A stretch of 26,931 nt of DNA from a virus. Under the pieces are notes generated by a model that was given only the letters and a program-made list of their open reading frames with translations, ran no database searches and was not told the DNA's origin. Position 1 is the first letter of the stretch. The number at the start of each line of letters is the position of its first letter. Of the stretch, positions 19,024-26,931 are shown piece after piece. The position numbers and the translations under genes were made by a program. The DNA is taken from positions 1 through 26,931 of the IMG/VR virus record IMGVR_UViG_3300030331_000140; one strand, 5' to 3'.

Positions 19024-21131
19024 TGGCAGAAATAGATGATATATCTTTTGACACAGATGATGTAATAGCAGCAGAGACTGAAGAAGATAAACTTCTTGAA
19101 AATGTTAATAGTATTGTTACATTTGTAGGAGATCGATACAAACGTGCAGAAGATGCTCGTTTAGGAGATGAAGACCGTTGGATGAGAGCCTATCGTAACT
19201 ACAGAGGTATGTACGGACCAGACGTTCAGTTTACTTCATCAGAAAAATCAAGAGTGTTTGTAAAAGTAACTAAGACAAAAACACTAGCTGCTTATGGTCA
19301 GATAGTAGATGTTTTGTTTGGTAGTAACAAGTTTCCTCTTTCTGTAGATCCATCTATATTACCTGATGGTGTAGCTGAGTCAGTGCATATTAATCTAGAT
19401 CCTAATGCAGAAAAAGCTTCAGAAGAATTAAAGACAACGTTTACCACAGAAACAAACAAACCATATCTTATTACACCCGACACAAAATTAAAACCTGGTG
19501 AAACATTATATGATTTAGAAAAAAAGATGGGTAGTGTAAGTGATAAGCTATCATCTGTTTCAGAAAAAGTAATTGAAGGTGATGGCACAACCCCTACAAG
19601 CGTAACATTCCATCCTGCTATGGTGGCAGCTAAAAAGATGGAAAAGAAAATACATGATCAGCTACAAGAGTCAGGCGCAACAAAACATCTAAGATCTATG
19701 GCCTTTGAGATGGCATTGTTAGGCACAGGTGTAATGAAAGGTCCGTTTGCAGTAGATAAAGAGTATCCTAACTGGGATGACAATGGTGACTATGATCCAT
19801 TAACAAAAACTGTTCCTTCTACTAATCATGTAAGTGTTTGGAACTTTTATCCTGATCCTGAAGCTACATCTATGGATGATGCTGAATACGTTATTGAAAG
19901 ACATAAACTTTCTAGGAATCAATTACGTGCTTTAAAAGACAGACCTTACTTTATTGAAGATGCTATTGAAGAAGCTGTATCTACTGGTTCAGACTATATT
20001 CGTAAGCATTGGGAAATGAAAATGGAGGATGACGATAGTTACGGAGGATCTTACAGTGAAAGATGGGAAGTGCTAGAGTTTTGGGGTTATGTAGATAAAG
20101 ATATACTAGAGGTAAATGGTATAAAAATACCTAAAGAACTACAGGACTTGTATGAAATAAGTGCTAACATCTGGACAGTAAACGGTAAAGTTATTCGATG
20201 TGTACTAAATCCATTTAAACCAGCACGTATACCGTATTACGCAGTACCGTTTGAGCATAATCCTTACTCCTTCTTTGGCGTAGGTATTGCAGAAAACATG
20301 GATGACACACAGACTTTGATGAACGGTTTTATGCGAATGGCTGTTGACAACGCTGTGCTTTCTGGTAATCTTTTGATTGAGATTGACGAAACCAACTTAG
20401 TACCAGGTCAAGACCTAGCTGTACATCCTGGTAAGGTCTTTCGTAGACAGGGCGGTGCGCCTGGTCAAGCAATCTTTGGCACTAAGTTTCCAAACGTTGC
20501 AGGTGAAAATATGCAGCTATTTGATAAGGCAAGAGTATTAGCAGATGAGTCAACTGGTTTCCCATCTTTCGCTCATGGTCAAACAGGCGTTACTGGAGTT
20601 GGCCGCACTGCTTCTGGTATTTCTATGCTTATGTCTGCTGCCAACGGTAGCATTAGGACTGTTGTAAAGAATGTAGATGATTATCTTATTTCACCTCTAG
20701 GTAAAGCTTTCTTTTCTTTTAACATGCAGTTTGATTTTGATGAAAGCATAAGAGGTGACTTAGAAGTTAAGGCTAGTGGTACAGAAAGTCTCATGGCTAA
20801 TGAAGTACGTAGCCAACGCTTGATGCAGTTCTTACAGGTAGCACAGAATCCAGTGCTTGCTCCGTTTGCAAAAATGGATTACATTATTAGAGAGATTGCT
20901 AAAAGTATGGATCTTGACCCTGATAAAATTACTAACTCGATGCAGGATGCAGCTATACAAGCTGAGATAATGAAGGGCTTCCAACAACCTATGCAACCAC
21001 CGCCAATGCCACCTGAAGGTGCTCCAGCAGGTGCAGACGTCCAAGACCCAACTGGTGCAGGTGGCGGTAATATTGGAACAGGTATAGCCCCTGCTCCTGA
21101 AGAACCAGGGTTTACTGGTAATGTCGCTTAA
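19023..21131 (+). CDS. portal / head-tail connector protein
   Basis: A 702-residue protein consistent with the podovirus portal that forms the DNA gateway at one capsid vertex. It has an acidic N-terminus (DDISFDTDDVIAAETEEDKL), a long helical/beta core, and YAVPFEHNPYSFFGVGIAEN, followed by MDDTQTLMNGFMRMAVDNAV, a segment typical of the portal helical core region. A Pro/Gly-rich C-terminal tail ends EEPGFTGNV. Position after the terminase and before scaffold and capsid matches the usual order. No enzyme motifs are seen. The assignment rests on length, place and pattern. Confidence 0.84.
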   Translation: MAEIDDISFDTDDVIAAETEEDKLLENVNSIVTFVGDRYKRAEDARLGDEDRWMRAYRNYRGMYGPDVQFTSSEKSRVFVKVTKTKTLAAYGQIVDVLFGSNKFPLSVDPSILPDGVAESVHINLDPNAEKASEELKTTFTTETNKPYLITPDTKLKPGETLYDLEKKMGSVSDKLSSVSEKVIEGDGTTPTSVTFHPAMVAAKKMEKKIHDQLQESGATKHLRSMAFEMALLGTGVMKGPFAVDKEYPNWDDNGDYDPLTKTVPSTNHVSVWNFYPDPEATSMDDAEYVIERHKLSRNQLRALKDRPYFIEDAIEEAVSTGSDYIRKHWEMKMEDDDSYGGSYSERWEVLEFWGYVDKDILEVNGIKIPKELQDLYEISANIWTVNGKVIRCVLNPFKPARIPYYAVPFEHNPYSFFGVGIAENMDDTQTLMNGFMRMAVDNAVLSGNLLIEIDETNLVPGQDLAVHPGKVFRRQGGAPGQAIFGTKFPNVAGENMQLFDKARVLADESTGFPSFAHGQTGVTGVGRTASGISMLMSAANGSIRTVVKNVDDYLISPLGKAFFSFNMQFDFDESIRGDLEVKASGTESLMANEVRSQRLMQFLQVAQNPVLAPFAKMDYIIREIAKSMDLDPDKITNSMQDAAIQAEIMKGFQQPMQPPPMPPEGAPAGADVQDPTGAGGGNIGTGIAPAPEEPGFTGNVA

Positions 21132-21315
21132 ATCTTTTGTAAATAATAAAAAAGAGTGGGATGCATTCTGTGAAGAAATAGATTCAGAGATTGCAGATCT
21201 ACATAAACGTTTAGAGCAATCAGAAAGTATAACAGAGATACATCAAACTCAAGGCGGTATACGTGCGCTACGCAGATTAAAATATATGAGGGAAAAAGTT
21301 AATGGCAGTAAATAA
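21121..21315 (+). CDS. small helical protein after portal, 64 aa
   Basis: A 64-residue protein starting MSLKSFVNNKKEWDAFCEEI and containing HKRLEQSESITEIHQTQGGI, then RALRRLKYMREKV. It overlaps the portal 3' end by 11 bases and the next gene by 14. The helical, charged form and place suggest a head assembly or portal-associated factor, but there is no direct evidence. Confidence 0.7.
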   Translation: MSLKSFVNNKKEWDAFCEEIDSEIADLHKRLEQSESITEIHQTQGGIRALRRLKYMREKVNGSK

Positions 21316-22984
21316 AGAAGAAGACCAAATGATCATGGCTTTTATGGTGGACGATGGTAAGGATGTAGATCCTGTATCAGGTAACGAAGTGCCACCAGGT
21401 TCTTTAGCTAAAGAAGTAAGAGATGATATTCCTGCACAATTATCAGAAGGTGAATATGTAGTACCTGCTGATGTTCTTCGTTTTTATGGTATGAAGTTCT
21501 TTGAAGATTTACGAGAGAATGCTAAGATAGAGTTAGCTAGAATGGAAGCAGAGGGACGTATTGGTGGACAACCTGTGGATGCAGCAGTAGGTGGCTACAT
21601 GACAGGACAACCTACTCAATCAACAACACCCGATCCGTATGAACAGCAGAGGATGATGTATAGACAAGGCGCACCTGTTGCTATGGGTAATGCAGGTTAT
21701 TTTCCAGGCGGCACTGTAGGTTCTAGTATATTAAGTCCTACGTTTAATCCTGGAAATCCTGCTGGAAACGCAGCAAACACAAATATAAATACAAACATAC
21801 CAGAGCCTATAGTAGAAGATGGTATAACTTATATGCCACCTAGTAACTATTATGTAGGCTCTACCTTATTTGGTTCTGCACCTAGTCTTAAACCTCCGTT
21901 TACTCCTGTAACTTTGTATGGACCCAACGGTGAAATAGTTACAGCTAATACTCAGGCAGAGTATGACAATTACATAAGTCAAGATTATAAAACAACACAG
22001 ACTGTTACTGAAGAACCCACTGTAACTGGATCAGATAACGATGATATAAATCAAGAAGTAGCAAACCTAACAACTATTGAGCAACAAGCTGAAAGAGATG
22101 CTTACGCTGAAAAATTTGAAAGTGCGTTAGCAGGTACAGCTAGTGAGCAAGACTATATAAATATATATGGCAACTTAGCTTCTCAGCAAGCAACTCTCAC
22201 TGGCATGGCTGGAATGAATCCTCTGGTTGCTCCTGTAATACTTAAAACAATAGCAGACAAGAAAAAATTAAACGCTGCTCTAGAAAAGAAATATGGAGCC
22301 GACTGGAAGACAGATCCAAAATATTCAGACTTAGCCGCAAAGTTTAAAGAAATAGATGAAATGAGTATGGCAGACAGACTTAAAGCAGGGTTTGGTCAGT
22401 TTAAAAAAAATATGAGTGAAATTTTTAAAGACAAAGAAGAAGAGAAATATGTGCCTCAATATAGTGTGTATGGACTTTCTATGGGTGGACCACAGCCAAC
22501 AGTTCAAGATCTAAGTGATAAAATTGGTTTTGATATTTCAGATACTAGCCTCAACTCTAATGGTCATGTAACCCTGTTATCAGAACAAGAGCAAAGAAAT
22601 TTTGATGCTGCTGTAAGAATGGGTAATGGTTCAGTAGCTAGACACTACGCTATAATAAATGCATCTAGAGTAAAACGTTTACTAAGGGATGGTTTAAAAG
22701 AGGGTTTAACTGACTCTGAAAGAGAAAAGCTTGGTCTTGATAAAGATCCTGATCCTGTAATAACTCCAGTTCAACCTGAAACAGAAGCATCAAGTGATGA
22801 TGATCCTCCAGCACAAATATATACGCCAGAGGAGACACAGGCATTTAGAGATCAAACAGAAGGCACTTTTAAATCTGTTGATGAACTGGATAAAGAAGAA
22901 AAGGAAATATATCCTGGTGGTATTGGTATAAACAAAGGTGGACTAATAGACAGACCAAAAAAGAAGAAGAAAAACAAAAAGTAA
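21302..22984 (+). CDS. 560-aa structural-region protein with GG motifs
   Basis: A 560-residue protein. Conserved-looking N-terminal segments are VDPVSGNEVPPGSLAKEVRD and then AQLSEGEYVVPADVLRFYGM and KFFEDLR. A Gly/Asn/Pro-rich linker follows (GYFPGGTVGSS, NPAGNAANTNINTNI). A helical region has EEQAE-type charge, with KKLNAALEKKYGADW. The very basic tail, NKGGLIDRPKKKKKNKK, resembles the GG-Lys style of other small late proteins. It may be an internal virion or scaffold-associated protein; no enzyme signature is visible. Place between portal and scaffold supports a head role. Confidence 0.7.
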   Translation: MAVNKEEDQMIMAFMVDDGKDVDPVSGNEVPPGSLAKEVRDDIPAQLSEGEYVVPADVLRFYGMKFFEDLRENAKIELARMEAEGRIGGQPVDAAVGGYMTGQPTQSTTPDPYEQQRMMYRQGAPVAMGNAGYFPGGTVGSSILSPTFNPGNPAGNAANTNINTNIPEPIVEDGITYMPPSNYYVGSTLFGSAPSLKPPFTPVTLYGPNGEIVTANTQAEYDNYISQDYKTTQTVTEEPTVTGSDNDDINQEVANLTTIEQQAERDAYAEKFESALAGTASEQDYINIYGNLASQQATLTGMAGMNPLVAPVILKTIADKKKLNAALEKKYGADWKTDPKYSDLAAKFKEIDEMSMADRLKAGFGQFKKNMSEIFKDKEEEKYVPQYSVYGLSMGGPQPTVQDLSDKIGFDISDTSLNSNGHVTLLSEQEQRNFDAAVRMGNGSVARHYAIINASRVKRLLRDGLKEGLTDSEREKLGLDKDPDPVITPVQPETEASSDDDPPAQIYTPEETQAFRDQTEGTFKSVDELDKEEKEIYPGGIGINKGGLIDRPKKKKKNKK

Positions 22985-23006
22985 TTCCATATAACAATAA
23001 GGATAC

Positions 23007-23020
23007 CCAGCTTCGGCTGG
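23007..23020 (+). other. stable UUCG hairpin before scaffold gene
   Basis: CCAGC-TTCG-GCTGG is a 5-bp stem with a cUUCGg-type stable tetraloop, 23 bases before the scaffold start. There is no T-run, so it is probably an RNA processing or stability element and not a terminator. Confidence 0.55.
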
Positions 23021-23042
23021 CCCCATCATAAGGAGAAACAAA

Positions 23043-23990
23043 ATGGTAGAACAAACAGCAGCAGCAACGGAAGAAGCAAAGCCTATAATGGTAGACTCTG
23101 CAGCACATCGTAGAAATGCTAATCGTGCAAAGCAAGATGAAGAAGAGTTAAAAAAACTTTTAGAAGAACACACAGGTGTTTCAGATGAGAAAGAGGAATC
23201 CAGTAGCGAAACTGTTAAGGACACCGAAGTTCAGGCAGAGAGTAGTTCAGAACAAAAAGAAGAACCAAAAGCCGAAGCACAAGAAGAAGCTACAGACGAT
23301 GACCTAAGTGCAGAAGAAAAAACATTTAAGCAACGTTACGCTGACATTCAGCGACACATGCAAGACAAAGCTGAAGAGCACAAGAGAGAAATAGAAAAGC
23401 TGAAAGGTCAGCTAGACTCAGCAGCTAAGAATGAACTTGTTCTTCCTAAGAGTGATAAAGAGATAGAAGCTTGGTCTAAGAAGTATCCTGATGTGGCAGG
23501 TATAGTGGAAGCCATAGCAGATAAGAAAGCACAAGAGCGTTCACTAGATATAGACAAACGTTTGAAGGAAGTAGAAGAGTTACGTATAAATGCTAAACGT
23601 GAAAAGGCTGAGGCTGAGTTACTGAGCATACACCCTGACTTTCAAGATATACGTGCAAATGATGAGTTTCATGGATGGGCTAAGGCTCAACCTAAGTGGG
23701 TGCAAGACGCACTCTATGAGAATGTTGATGATGCTAAATCTGTAGCAAGAGTAATTGACTTGTATAAAGCAGATAATAACATCACTACAAACAAACGTGA
23801 CACTAGCGAAAAAGATGCAGCCAAGGCTGTAAAAGCCCGTGTTCGTAATACACCAGAGGCTGATGAAAGTAAATCATACCTTCGTGAGTCTGAGGTTAAA
23901 AAGATGTCCACTAGGGAATACGAAAAGCGTTCAGATGAAATTATGGAAGCTATCCGTAGTGGTAAGTTTATTTATGATTTATCTAAATAA
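23043..23990 (+). CDS. head scaffolding protein
   Basis: A 315-residue, highly charged helical protein. It has long coiled-coil-like runs (KRLKEVEELRINAKREKAEA, KAEEHKREIEKLKGQ) and an acidic N-terminal half (EEESSSETVKDTEVQAESSS-style composition). It lies immediately before the major capsid gene, the standard place for a scaffold that shapes the procapsid and is later removed. The C-terminus ends IRSGKFIYDLSK, a basic/aromatic tail that could be the capsid-binding element. AAGGAGA precedes the ATG. Assignment is by composition and synteny. Confidence 0.82.
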   Translation: MVEQTAAATEEAKPIMVDSAAHRRNANRAKQDEEELKKLLEEHTGVSDEKEESSSETVKDTEVQAESSSEQKEEPKAEAQEEATDDDLSAEEKTFKQRYADIQRHMQDKAEEHKREIEKLKGQLDSAAKNELVLPKSDKEIEAWSKKYPDVAGIVEAIADKKAQERSLDIDKRLKEVEELRINAKREKAEAELLSIHPDFQDIRANDEFHGWAKAQPKWVQDALYENVDDAKSVARVIDLYKADNNITTNKRDTSEKDAAKAVKARVRNTPEADESKSYLRESEVKKMSTREYEKRSDEIMEAIRSGKFIYDLSK

Positions 23991-23994
23991 TTGC

Positions 23995-24022
23995 TTGACA
24001 ACTAAAAAATCATAAGTATAAC
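23995..24022 (+). promoter_or_regulatory. capsid gene promoter
   Basis: TTGACA (23995-24000), 16 bases, TATAAC (24017-24022), followed by TA. This is the same hexamers and spacing as P1 at 11553. It lies in the 233-base gap before the major capsid gene, where extra transcription is expected. A hairpin follows at 24036. Confidence 0.65.
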
Positions 24023-24035
24023 TACTAACATGATA

Positions 24036-24057
24036 AGAGTGACTTATGTGTCACTCT
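24036..24057 (+). other. 8-bp perfect hairpin in capsid leader
   Basis: AGAGTGAC (24036-24043) pairs with GTCACTCT (24050-24057) across a six-base loop. It begins close to the predicted transcript start. No T-run follows, so a 5'-end protection or processing role is more likely than termination. Confidence 0.6.
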
Positions 24058-24075
24058 ATCGTGACTAACACTAAG

Positions 24076-24173
24076 CCACAACAAAGAACTACCCTGAAGT
24101 ATAGGCCCAACGCTATGAAGTCGGCCAACTGATTAGCATGTTGATACCCTAATATGAACGGCCTCTTTTGTGG
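24076..24173 (+). other. capsid leader with possible long-range RNA stem
   Basis: CCACAA (24076-24081) can pair with TTGTGG (24168-24173), and AAAG can pair with CTTT just inside with a bulge. This encloses smaller stems (ATAG/CTAT and CAAC/GTTG). Together with the 24036 hairpin, the 200-base untranslated leader looks structured. No known riboswitch class was recognised, and the stems are short. Confidence 0.35.
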
Positions 24174-24223
24174 ATATGACGTGTACATTTTAACATAGCC
24201 ATATCTATATAAGGAGAAACACA

Positions 24224-25294
24224 ATGGCTTTCGCAACAGCAGCAGGTTATGGCAATTTACCCAATGGTAACTTTTCGCCAATAATCTATTCCAAGCAGGT
24301 ACAACTTGCGTTTCGCAAGAGTGCCGTAGCTAATGCGATTACAAACTCTGATTATTTCGGAGAGATCGCAAATCAAGGTGATACTGTGAAAATTATCAAG
24401 GAGCCAGAAATTTCTGTATCCTCATACTCTCGCGGTACTCAAATCTCAGCACAAGACCTAGATGACGAAGAGTTTCAATTAACTGTCGATAAAGCTAACT
24501 ATTTTGCTTTTAAGATGGACGATATTGAAGAAGCTCATAGTCATGTAGATTTTATGCAACTTGCAACAGATCGTGCAGCATACAGACTTGCTGACCAGAT
24601 GGACCAAGAAGTTCTAGGCTATCTGTCAGGTTTTAAACAGTCTTCACTACACACTGATGCTGATACAGTAAATGACGTGGTAAACGGCACTAAAGCTGTA
24701 TCAACTGCAGGTTCAGACGAACTTCTTACTTCTATGAAGTTAAAGAAAGGTGACTTTGGAAACATCACTACATCTTCTGCTGGTGATCATTCAATTCCAT
24801 TGAAACCACGTCTAGGTGGCGCAACTGCTGCCGATACTGCAACAGCAACCCCATTACAAGTTATTGCTCGTATGGGACGCCTTTTAGATCAACAACAAGT
24901 TGATACAAGAGGTAGATGGTTGGTTGTTGACCCTGTATTTGTAGAACTACTCAAAGACGAAGACTCACGTATGTTAAATGCTGACTTCGGTGGAGCAGGA
25001 CTACAGAACGGTTTGGTATTGAATAACATTCACGGTTTCCGTATGTATACTTCATCAAACCTTCCTCATGTAGGAACAGGTTCAGGAACAACAGGTTCGG
25101 CTAACCAAAACTCAAACTTTGGTGTAATTGTAGCTGGTCATGATTCTGCAGTAGCAACTGCAGAGCAAATCAACAAGGTTGAAACTTATCGTGATCCAGA
25201 CTCATTCAGTGACATTGTTCGCGGAATGCACCTATATGGTAGAAAGATTCTTCGTCCAGAAGCAATCGTTACTGCCAAGTACAACGCAGCGTAA
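24224..25294 (+). CDS. major capsid protein
   Basis: A 356-residue protein that would form the icosahedral shell. It has the look of an HK97-fold coat protein: an N-terminal arm (FATAAGYGNLPNGNFSPIIY), SKQVQLAFRKSAVANAITNS, then GDTVKIIKEPEISVSSYSRG and DLDDEEFQLTVDKANYFAFK. A long helix follows (DRAAYRLADQMDQEVLGYLS), and the C-terminus contains VETYRDPDSFSDIVRGMHLY. It follows the scaffold gene and has its own candidate promoter and AAGGAG RBS, fitting very high expression. Assigned by pattern, length and synteny. Confidence 0.88.
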   Translation: MAFATAAGYGNLPNGNFSPIIYSKQVQLAFRKSAVANAITNSDYFGEIANQGDTVKIIKEPEISVSSYSRGTQISAQDLDDEEFQLTVDKANYFAFKMDDIEEAHSHVDFMQLATDRAAYRLADQMDQEVLGYLSGFKQSSLHTDADTVNDVVNGTKAVSTAGSDELLTSMKLKKGDFGNITTSSAGDHSIPLKPRLGGATAADTATATPLQVIARMGRLLDQQQVDTRGRWLVVDPVFVELLKDEDSRMLNADFGGAGLQNGLVLNNIHGFRMYTSSNLPHVGTGSGTTGSANQNSNFGVIVAGHDSAVATAEQINKVETYRDPDSFSDIVRGMHLYGRKILRPEAIVTAKYNAA

Positions 25295-25308
25295 GGGGGG
25301 ATTGAATA

Positions 25309-25845
25309 ATGGCTACTTATGACATGACTTCAAAAGCCACTGTTGGTGTTAATTCAGACAGCAGTGCAACAGCTACCTCTCGCCATCAAGCAATGGGAAT
25401 GTACATGCGTGAAGCACGTCTTGACATTGCTAAGTTGGTTGCAGCAGGGTACTCAAACGCAGATGGAGACATCTTCCAACTTCTAGAAATACCAGCAAAT
25501 ACACTAGTATTGTTTGCAGGTGCTGAAGTCGAAACTGCTTTTAATGGTACTTCACCAACTGTGGATATTGATTTCGCAGCAGGTGATGACATTGTTGATG
25601 GTGGTGACGTTTCTTCTGCAGGCTTCTTGGCCTCAGGATCAAACGGTCAGGCTATGGTTGTTGGAACAGGCTCTGCCTCAACTTTCACACAGCACGTAAC
25701 AACTACAGACACAATTGACGTTAAGTTGATTGCTGGTTCTGCAGATGTTACTTCTGGTATCTTACGTGTTATGGCATGTTGCATTGACACAGGTACTCGA
25801 GGACGTGTAGCTGCTGATGAAGTAGATAGAGATTTTCTTGCGTAA
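25309..25845 (+). CDS. capsid-associated beta-rich protein (decoration-like)
   Basis: A 178-residue Ala/Gly/Ser/Asp-rich protein (DGDIFQLLEIPANTLVLFAG, TVDIDFAAGDDIVDGGDVSS, IDVKLIAGSADVTSGILRVM), strongly beta. The position directly after the capsid gene is typical for a decoration or cement protein. GGGGGGAT precedes the ATG. The pair of Cys in MACCIDTG is unusual for this composition. Function is inferred from context. It is followed by a GC hairpin. Confidence 0.72.
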   Translation: MATYDMTSKATVGVNSDSSATATSRHQAMGMYMREARLDIAKLVAAGYSNADGDIFQLLEIPANTLVLFAGAEVETAFNGTSPTVDIDFAAGDDIVDGGDVSSAGFLASGSNGQAMVVGTGSASTFTQHVTTTDTIDVKLIAGSADVTSGILRVMACCIDTGTRGRVAADEVDRDFLA

Positions 25846-25861
25846 CATAACCTAAAAGTGG

Positions 25862-25881
25862 GGGGCTGGGAAACTAGCCCC
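25862..25881 (+). terminator. GC-rich hairpin, possible partial terminator
   Basis: GGGGCT (25862-25867) pairs with AGCCCC (25876-25881) across eight bases. It is followed by TCTACG, with only a weak T-run, so any termination is likely partial. It would lower tail-gene transcription relative to the capsid. Confidence 0.5.
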
Positions 25882-25907
25882 TCTACGTACATCTAAAGGG
25901 CATCAAT

Positions 25908-26636
25908 ATGGCTACTACATATCTTACACTTGTTAATGAACTATTACGTAGATTAAATGAGGTTACTCTAGACACTGCAGGTGATGGTTTTACAACTGTA
26001 CGTAATGTACAAGCTTTAGCAAAAGATGCAATCAATAATAGTATTAGACTCATTGTTCAAACTGGACAAGAGTTTCCTTTTTTAAAAACAACACAAACAC
26101 AAACACTTACTGCAGGTACTAGACAGTATAGTTTTCCTAGTGATTACTCTAGCACAGATTGGGATACATTTTATCTTAAAAAATTAACTGCTAAAGATAA
26201 TGCCCCTGTGAGACTAAGACCAATCAGTTACGATGACTATATTCAAAACCACAGAAATATTGATGACACAGGTAATCAAACAGACGGAGATAGTGCTCCA
26301 ATATATGTATATCAAACACTAGAAGAAAAGTTTGGTGTGACTCCTGTACCAGATGCAGCATACGAAGTAGAATACATCTACTGGTCTTTTCCCAGCGACT
26401 TAACTAATTTTAACGATACATCAGTTATACCTGATAGATTTAACCACGTTGTTATTGATGGCGCTATGATGTTTATGATGCGTTTTCGTAGCAACGAACA
26501 AAGTGCTGCTATGCATCAAAACAATTTTGATCAAGGTATAAAACAAATGCGTAGAGTTTTAGTTGACGATCCACTTGTTATAAGATCAACAGTATTAACA
26601 AGAACAAACACAAGTACGTTTGGGAGATTTATTTAA
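25908..26636 (+). CDS. tail tubular protein A / head-tail adaptor-like
   Basis: A 242-residue protein consistent with the podovirus tail tubular A/gp4-like connector. It has an N-terminal helical region (LTLVNELLRRLNEVTLDTAG, ALAKDAINNSIRLIV), then beta segments (TLTAGTRQYSFPSDYS, KFGVTPVPDAAYEVEYIYWS). A helical C-terminus (FNHVVIDGAMMFMMRFRSNE) follows. It would join the portal to the tail. A start at ATG 25908 is close after the terminator-like hairpin. Exact family (T7 gp11 or P22 gp4) is not distinguished here. Confidence 0.76.
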   Translation: MATTYLTLVNELLRRLNEVTLDTAGDGFTTVRNVQALAKDAINNSIRLIVQTGQEFPFLKTTQTQTLTAGTRQYSFPSDYSSTDWDTFYLKKLTAKDNAPVRLRPISYDDYIQNHRNIDDTGNQTDGDSAPIYVYQTLEEKFGVTPVPDAAYEVEYIYWSFPSDLTNFNDTSVIPDRFNHVVIDGAMMFMMRFRSNEQSAAMHQNNFDQGIKQMRRVLVDDPLVIRSTVLTRTNTSTFGRFI

Positions 26637-26638
26637 CA

Positions 26639-26931
26639 ATGGCAGATAATCTAGCCTCGTTTAAGATATTCTGTCAGGGTGGGCTAAACACTAGTAGAGA
26701 TGTTTTATCCCAAGGTGAAACTGCACCTGGTTCTGCTATAAAACTTACAAATTATGAGCCATCTGTTACTGGTGGTTATCGTAAGATAAATGGGTTTAGT
26801 AATGATTTTGGTACAGTAACAGGTACAGGAAACGTTCTTGGAGTCTGCGTAGTTAATGGTATCAATGATGGCGTGCTAGCTTGTCGAACTCCCTCTAGTG
26901 GTAATAATTATTTACATAAATACAATAACTC
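26639..26931 (+). CDS. tail tubular protein B-like / tail component, truncated by window edge
   Basis: The first 97 residues are visible. They include CQGGLNTSRDVLSQGETAPG, then AIKLTNYEPSVTGGYRKING and then FSNDFGTVTGTGNVLGVCVV. The GGL.TSRDVLSQGE..PGSA..L.NYEPS.TGGYR pattern is one I associate with podovirus tail beta-propeller or gp10/tubular B-type proteins. It begins two bases after the stop of the previous gene, and continues beyond the window. Exact homology (T7 gp12 or P22 gp10) cannot be decided from this part. Confidence 0.74.
   Translation, partial: MADNLASFKIFCQGGLNTSRDVLSQGETAPGSAIKLTNYEPSVTGGYRKINGFSNDFGTVTGTGNVLGVCVVNGINDGVLACRTPSSGNNYLHKYNN

Overview
The window is part of the genome of a tailed DNA phage, probably a short-tailed (podovirus-type) marine phage. 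The evidence is the order small terminase, large terminase, portal, scaffold, major capsid, tail tubular A-like and tail tubular B-like genes, plus many small Lys/Gly-rich proteins of kinds I associate with marine phages. The general look (separate Toprim primase and DnaB-type helicase, family A DNA polymerase, tyrosine recombinase) recalls HMO-2011-type phages of marine Alphaproteobacteria. That placement rests on gene content and memory, not on a search. No tRNA, rRNA, CRISPR array or insertion sequence was seen.

Layout. Bases 1-10566 are a single leftward run of about 32 tightly packed genes, many joined by ATGA or TAATG stop-start overlaps. They include the N-terminus of a family A DNA polymerase (cut by the window edge), a DnaB-like helicase, a zinc-ribbon/Toprim primase, a tyrosine recombinase, a C5-cytosine-methyltransferase-like enzyme, a winged-helix protein, a Gp88-like Cys-containing protein, and many small hypotheticals. 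Several of these small genes are shorter than 60 codons and are easily missed (at 1632, 1789, 2119, 4632, 5066, 5179, 6539 and 7228).

Bases 10567-11913 (about 1.35 kb) carry no convincing gene. This divergent control region holds candidate promoters in both directions, three TGTGATCACA palindromes, a triplicated GCAGATTGT repeat, several inverted repeats and AT-rich DNA. It is the best candidate here for the regulatory switch and/or replication origin.

Bases 11914-26931 run rightward and form the virion module. First comes a series of small, very basic proteins, including a 24-residue Cys-rich peptide and a protein built from eight MANGG repeats. Then come the terminase genes, a small two-Cys exported-type protein, portal, a conserved 560-residue protein, scaffold, major capsid, a decoration-like protein and the head-tail connector/tail genes. 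A second strong sigma70-type promoter with the same architecture as one in the control region (TTGACA, 16 bases, TATAAC) precedes the capsid gene, which probably boosts its dosage.

Most unusual points: (1) the large terminase has no ATG or GTG start in its frame and overlaps an upstream ORF that itself lacks an ATG, which suggests non-canonical initiation, recoding or a sequence error; (2) the tyrosine recombinase has Met where the catalytic His of the HxxR motif is expected; (3) short GG-centred motifs recur in several otherwise unrelated late proteins; (4) the control region carries layered palindromes; (5) a Gp88-like protein has a C-x7-C-x3-C arrangement. A recombinase is present, but no clear lysogeny repressor was recognised in the window.
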